This document shows positions 21,093 to 25,574 of a DNA stretch of 25,574 bases, one piece after another. Under the pieces are notes generated by a model. It ran no database searches, had not been told where the DNA came from, and saw nothing but the letters and a program-made list of their open reading frames with translations. Source of the stretch: Saccoglossus kowalevskii (lineage: Eukaryota > Hemichordata > Enteropneusta > Harrimaniidae). A program made the position numbers and the translations under genes. The stretch lies in contig NW_003141821.1 in assembly GCF_000003605.2 (NCBI RefSeq), forward strand, positions 1 to 25,574, read 5' to 3'. The first letter of the stretch is position 1. Each line of letters starts with the position of its first letter.

Positions 21093-22619
21093 TTAGCATG
21101 CAAATACAGAAATTAGATCTACAAAAAATATGTAGCCCCATGGCCACCGAACTACAACAATGCGTCGATTGTATTCATGGTTATTGATATTCAGAACAGC
21201 TACAAGCTGAAAAATACAACAATGAATTTGAACGTTATTTTTACGAATATAAACGCATAAGACGAACAACGACGTCATATTAGAATTATTAAGCCATTTC
21301 TACGATAATTGCCAGTTTTACCGTTTATTAATTCATGAATACAAAACAGTTATTGTTATTTGGAGTGACACTCATGATTGTCATCAAAACCGCACATGTG
21401 CACATTTTACTTGCACTTGTTTGTACTAGCGCAACACACGTTTCTCAAATTGAAACTTGAATGTTGTTTTGACCTACGTAGGATTGCGTTTTAATTGAAT
21501 AAAAATGCAAAAAAGTAGAAACAACATTATACATGTTGTAACTTAAGATAGAAATGTTAGTAAAAGGTGTAAACATCAGTGTCGCATTATTACACACTAA
21601 CATACCTTGTACTTCACAAATGAAACCATTCTCTCTGATATCAACACCAGTGCAATATTCATCATCCCATTTAAAGTCTGTTGTTTTTCTACAAAGACAA
21701 CAAAGTAAAATATAATTTACATATCTGTGTAAACAATAAACACTGGATGTGACCGCCATCGTAAAAAAAGTTAAATAATGTGCATACGTTGTACATACAA
21801 TAACAAACACATATATTTGGTCGTACAACCGAATATGGGCGAATAAAACTTTCATTTGTTTGAAAATATGTACTCATATGATTGTCATAAGAATACCACA
21901 CCGTATATACTGGCAGTATGGGATCGCATCGATTACGCTCATGGCATCAAAATGACTTTTGTTGATACTTGTGGTATTCTTACAATAATCTTATATTTAG
22001 GGATGAGTAAAAGATGGCCAAATATTTTGTCTATGGCTATCATACTCACCTCAGTTGACCACAGTCCTGACCCTCCGGGTTTTAATTAGTGTTGTTATCT
22101 GGTTCCCCTTCACCCCAGTTTGTGTAATACACCTCTCCACCATTAATCCATTTAAAGTTGTCTTCTTCATTTCTATCGTTCAGGCCAATCCAAAATCCAG
22201 TATCAACCTGATCGCCTAAGCCACTGTCTCTTATGTATTGTGTGATCAAATCATCTGTGCGTTTGTCGGGAATTCGTGCCAACGTTCCTTCAAGACTAGC
22301 ATCCCAAGTATAGCTTCCAGCGACAATATGGTACTCCACAGCTACGTGGTAACTAATTGTGTATGCTGTAATTGAATAAAACATGCATTGTGTTTAGATT
22401 GTTTTGTTAATGTGTAAAATAAACAGAATCTAGCTGCAGTAACAACAATATGTTTAGCTACATTTCAAAAATATGTATTTACTAATTTTCGAAAAAATAT
22501 GTATTAACTACTTTTCATTGGTATACTTAAAGGTATACTTGTATAGTAAACGCTTACATACCACGGGTAGAGAACACACATGATACCAGGACAAATAGGG
22601 TAATGTTAATTATCTTCAT
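21093..22619 (-). pseudogene. C-type lectin B, right-arm copy (complete exons, one nonsense codon)
   Basis: Exon 1 (22619-22562) encodes the signal peptide MKIINITLFVLVSCVFSTR and ends in phase 1 at GTATGT. Exon 2 (22365-22050) has VEYHIVAGSYTWDAS, LARIPDKRTDDL, GFWIGLNDRNEEDNFKWING, YYTNWGEGEPDNNT and GQDCGQL. Exon 3 (21688-21606) has DFKWDDEYC and FICEVQ. Exon 4 (21199-21093) has AVLNINNHEYNRR and the tail WPWGYIFFVDLISVFAC. All phases fit. One base change makes a TAA (22084-22082) where the left arm has a lysine codon, cutting the protein before the calcium-site-2 strand. Relative to lectin A the segment with the first lectin-domain Cys (CESDNGQ) is missing, and the Cys of the CYTNW motif is Tyr here. 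It may be a recent null allele or a pseudogene; a sequencing error at that base would leave an open gene. Confidence 0.88.
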
Positions 22620-22835
22620 CTTGATACCAGAACTGAAAAATATCTAAATATTCGGGAAGTTCAATAACTAAGTTCAATAACATTTTAGTGAATGATTAAT
22701 GTGTGTTACACTGAATAACGATATTAGATGACGGTTTATGCAGTATTCGAGAGTGATAAGTCAGATATATACTTACGTTAAGACTTCTTCTATGGCAGAC
22801 TGTGCAGTGTGGCATAGCATGAACACTAAGGCGAA

Positions 22836-22841
22836 TTTATA
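22836..22841 (-). promoter_or_regulatory. TATA box of lectin B (right arm)
   Basis: TATAAA on the minus strand, with surrounding CTATAAATTCGCC resembling the lectin A box TATAAATACGC. Downstream, GCCACACTGCACAGTCTGCC leads to a 5' UTR donor ACGTAAGTAT, so transcription probably starts with a short non-coding exon spliced to an exon ahead of the start codon. Confidence 0.65.
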
Positions 22842-24197
22842 GAACTTCTAGTGTACAAACAACAAATACATCTATAATCTACTTGAGGCGAGATTCTTTT
22901 ATTTGTGAATTCCGAATTTTTACGAAATGGCTATTCTAATAGGTTCGTGTCATTGATGATATTAGAAAAGGCGTTTGCAAGCGCGACATGAACACGAGTT
23001 TGTTATCGTTGGGCGTTGTGAATGCACGTTCGTGGGAGAACAACTTCTGAAAACATGACTTGTCTATACTGCATCAAAAAGCGTGATGACGATTATAGTT
23101 TAGTGTCACACGCAACGTAATATTACCGTAATTGGTATAGTACAGGTGTGATGGTTCAAACACCAAAATGGCAACAGTAACAGAAAGACTTCCCTGGTGG
23201 CGATGATAACATACGAACACGGAGCCAACAGGTGAGGTTTCAACTGGTACTGGTATTATTATACTCTGCAAACATCAAGTACAATAACGCGGTAAAACTC
23301 CACTACTCCAATGACTAGATACTTAAACTCCAATACAATTCATCGAGATCTCCGATCTGATCTCAGTGCTGAACATCTCCCCTATATATACCTCCACTGT
23401 CTATAAATAGACCATTACATCAGCATACATAATGAGTCTAGCACTTACTACAAATTTCTAGAATGTTCCATTACCTTCTATTGCCTCCTACAGTGTTCTA
23501 TTACCTATTCAACCAGTTTCCAAAAAAAATCTTGAATATTTCACCCAGACACAGTACGGTTCTAGAACATTCTCATTTGTATAGGTGTTTTTATCTCAGG
23601 AAAATGTTTGTTTTTTTCGTAACGAATGGCAATGTTTTACACAGAAATGTTGGCTAAATATTTTAAATGTCTTGTTGTAATAATGTTATGTCTCATAGTA
23701 TGTAATTTGTTCTATACGATGTTTAAGGAATCAAACTAAAATACGAGCTAGTGCCTTAGCATAATGATAAACTGACAGTAGTGTATTATTTTTCTCAAAC
23801 TGAAACTAGCCATTCATGCCAAAAAGATGTCTTTTCACCATTCATTCGAAATATAATTGTTATGATCATTCACCCCAAAACGATTTGATGCAAGCCTAAT
23901 AGAACTTATGTGAATAGCCATTACTAGTATATCTCTTATGTTAATCCCATTCCAGTTAGATCCGGTGTAATCAGTCACACCAAATAGATTCTCAATTATA
24001 AGAAAGGTAGAAAATAAGAAATCTGTATAAAAGTTATTTCTGGCAGACTTTGGAAGTCTTTATTTTTATTACAGTAGTTGCTTTGGGCCGTCTGAAACAT
24101 TTAACGTTGTAATCTATTGACAACAATCCGAGCACAATGGCTTATCAGTATAAAAATGTAACAAAATTTGTTTACACATTTTTTTATGTAATTTCAG
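22842..24197. other. Right-arm intergenic DNA between the divergent lectin promoters
   Basis: Mostly sequence absent from the left arm (from 22270 to about 24018). No firm gene. Two TATA-like words (CTATATATACC near 23382 and CTATAAATAG near 23401) lie on the plus strand without a recognisable reading frame behind them. Open frames at 23074-23271 and 23463-23657 have no family resemblance. Confidence 0.45.
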
Positions 24198-24326
24198 ATT
24201 ATGTTTGATGACATTGTTCAGCTGGAAAGATTAGATTGTGAAATCCTCCTGCAAAAATGTCCACGAACTATCCATGGCATTCATTTATGGAAACACACAG
24301 ATAGTGATGAATACGATATTTGGTAA
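24198..24326 (+). other. Candidate terminal coding exon of an unknown gene
   Basis: A strong acceptor (a T-rich run, then TGTAATTTCAG ending at 24197) opens a 42-codon frame that starts IMFDDIVQLERLDCE, includes CPRTIHGIHLWKHTDSDEYD and ends IW, then TAA. An AATAAA signal follows two bases later (24328-24333). The left arm holds the same segment in inverse near 9508-9386, with a 9-bp in-frame deletion, one in-frame stop (TGA) and the acceptor AG changed to AA. No family was recognised and I found no upstream exon, so it may be a real last exon or a chance exon-like stretch. Confidence 0.35.
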
Positions 24327-24613
24327 TAATAAAATTTGCTTTAACAAACAATTATTATCACGCTTTTAAAAGAGATGCTCATTTTGCAAAATCGTTTTCC
24401 TGCTTAATTTTGATTCATTTATTTTCCATGCACGAATATATGCTTCCAATGTACAATAATGACAAACAATAGACAATTTAAACACGATAACTGACACGAA
24501 TTCTTGCAAAACTAAATCATTATTGAAATATTTGCATATTCTCTGATACTCAATCATTGTAACAAGTAGATTTTTGATAACAAATAGTTGTGCGGTTTGC
24601 ACGCTTAAACATT

Positions 24614-24621
24614 TATAAATA
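24614..24621 (+). promoter_or_regulatory. TATA box of lectin A (right arm)
   Basis: TATAAATA, equivalent to 9113-9106 in the left arm. The sequence following it matches for about 90 bp and then jumps over the region that carries exon 1. Confidence 0.6.
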
Positions 24622-25027
24622 CGCTGATGTGTTCATGTTACGTCACACTGCGTAATCTAAGAGAAATGGGAAGCAGTCATAAGTATATCTCTATTCATTT
24701 GGTTTGAATCCTTGAATTTACTTGTGTACAGGATTTCTGTGCAACCTATAGTCATCAGAACAATGATAGTTGTTCGAGTTGTATGGACAATATAATGCAT
24801 CTCCGTTAGTGTTATCCAAACAATAGCACTGCAACACAGATATTTCATTATTATGTGTGTTATATATCCCGCCAGTCGTTTTCTGTCTATGACTAAATTC
24901 AAATAACGGCTTTCCAGTCCGTTTTTTTCCGGCTCTCATTGTTGTTGTTGGAGAAAATATTCAATGTCGATTGTGTTAATGCGCGTCATGAAAATTCTAA
25001 AGAATTATATATTTTTTTTCAATGCAG

Positions 25028-25348
25028 GACATGTACTTCTAAATCATGTTGTCGTGGAGTATGAAATCTACACTGATGCTGTTACTTAGGATGAAGCAAT
25101 ACAAAGATGTGAAAGTGAGAATGGACAAGTGGCCAGGATTCCCGATAAACGCACAGACGATCTTTTCAGAGATTATATATACTACTCTGGTGCTAACGGT
25201 TTTGGATTGGTCTGAACGACAGAGCTACCGAGAATACATTTGTGTGGCTCAATGGTGGACCCGTTTTGTTACACAAACTGGGCTAATGACGAACCAAACA
25301 ATAACACCAAGCATAACGCAGCTGAGGGCCAAATTGTGCACAACTGAG
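25028..25348 (+). pseudogene. C-type lectin A, right-arm copy (exon 1 lost, exon 2 damaged)
   Basis: Only exon 2 lies in the window; its acceptor is TTCAATGCAG. It starts HVLLNHVVVEYEIYTDAVT and keeps residues deleted from the left copy. It shares with the left copy the missing T in the WIGL codons. Its own damage: TGG to TAG in DAVTWDEA (ACTTAGGAT), an extra T before the CYTNW codons, a missing base before the QDC cysteine, and a donor changed from GTGAGT to ATGAGT. At the junction near 24712-24717 the signal-peptide exon present in the left arm (8637-8574) is gone. The FVWLNGG tryptophan, a stop in the left copy, is intact here. Later exons would lie beyond the window. Clearly a pseudogene. 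Confidence 0.88.
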
Positions 25349-25574
25349 ATGAGTTTACAAATGATAACCCGGAGATTTTTGTTTTGTTTCTAATATATGC
25401 CAATAAATCAATTAATTCACCATGAATGATATAAGGTATGTTTATATGTATTATCCACTCAATTACACTACGATATAATTAGTGTTGTTGGGCTGCAATC
25501 ACATGTGAATGGTTTCTCCTATGTTATTGGTGATCATTTGATTCCCATCTATTGTAAAGTGTTGGCAATCAACT

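Larger units (their letters stand above)
20157..25574 (-). repeat. Right arm of the large inverted duplication
   Basis: Reverse complement of the left arm 7751-11789, running to the window edge. The inner end is GACTAACAAT (20157-20166). Differences from the left arm: an extra block of about 57 bp near 20657-20715 (starting AGACAGACAGACGACGG); about 1.75 kb at 22270-24018 that the left arm lacks; and loss of about 0.48 kb at the junction near 24712-24717, where the left arm has 8541-9020. Single-base differences are scattered throughout, but lectin B exon 3 is identical in both arms. Confidence 0.93.

Overview
This is AT-rich, intron-bearing eukaryotic DNA. It has GT-AG introns, AATAAA poly(A) signals, TATA boxes, micro- and minisatellites, a decayed LINE and a foldback-type DNA element. 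The gene families (C-type lectins, a uronyl 2-sulfotransferase-like enzyme, a GNAT fragment) and the repeat style suggest a marine invertebrate animal such as a mollusc, hemichordate or similar. The species cannot be fixed from the sequence. I see no bacterial, plasmid, CRISPR, LTR or viral structure.

Layout. Bases 1-765 are a 32-bp satellite that runs off the left edge. Bases 766-7590 are mostly intergenic. This stretch holds a lone GNAT-like exon (1687-1843), a 50-bp minisatellite (2471-2764), a 1,085-bp element with about 140-bp terminal inverted repeats (3463-4547), a pure (ATTT)42 tract (4777-4944) and an orphan copy of a lectin terminal exon (5404-5918). From 7751 to the right edge the window is one large imperfect inverted duplication. 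The left arm is 7751-11789, the spacer 11790-20156 and the right arm 20157-25574. Both arms probably continue past what can be compared here.

Each arm derives from a head-to-head pair of related C-type lectin genes, called A and B below. Left arm: A on the minus strand (7593-8637) and B on the plus strand (9677-10827). Right arm: B on the minus strand (21093-22619) and A on the plus strand (25028-25348). All four copies are damaged, in different ways. The left arm has lost about 1.75 kb carrying B's promoter, exon 1 and half of exon 2. The right arm has lost about 0.48 kb carrying A's exon 1. One frameshift in A is shared by both arms, so it predates the duplication.

The spacer holds the only clearly intact gene: an eight-exon, 326-residue Golgi-type uronyl 2-sulfotransferase-like gene (14006-19313, plus strand) with all splice phases closing. 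Beside it is a LINE remnant (about 11960-13640) that has lost its reverse transcriptase core. The most striking observations are the inverted duplication around the sulfotransferase gene and a 58-bp block that is identical in three lectin 3' ends, one of which has lost the reading frame. The lectin pair also has an unusual hydrophobic C-terminal tail.
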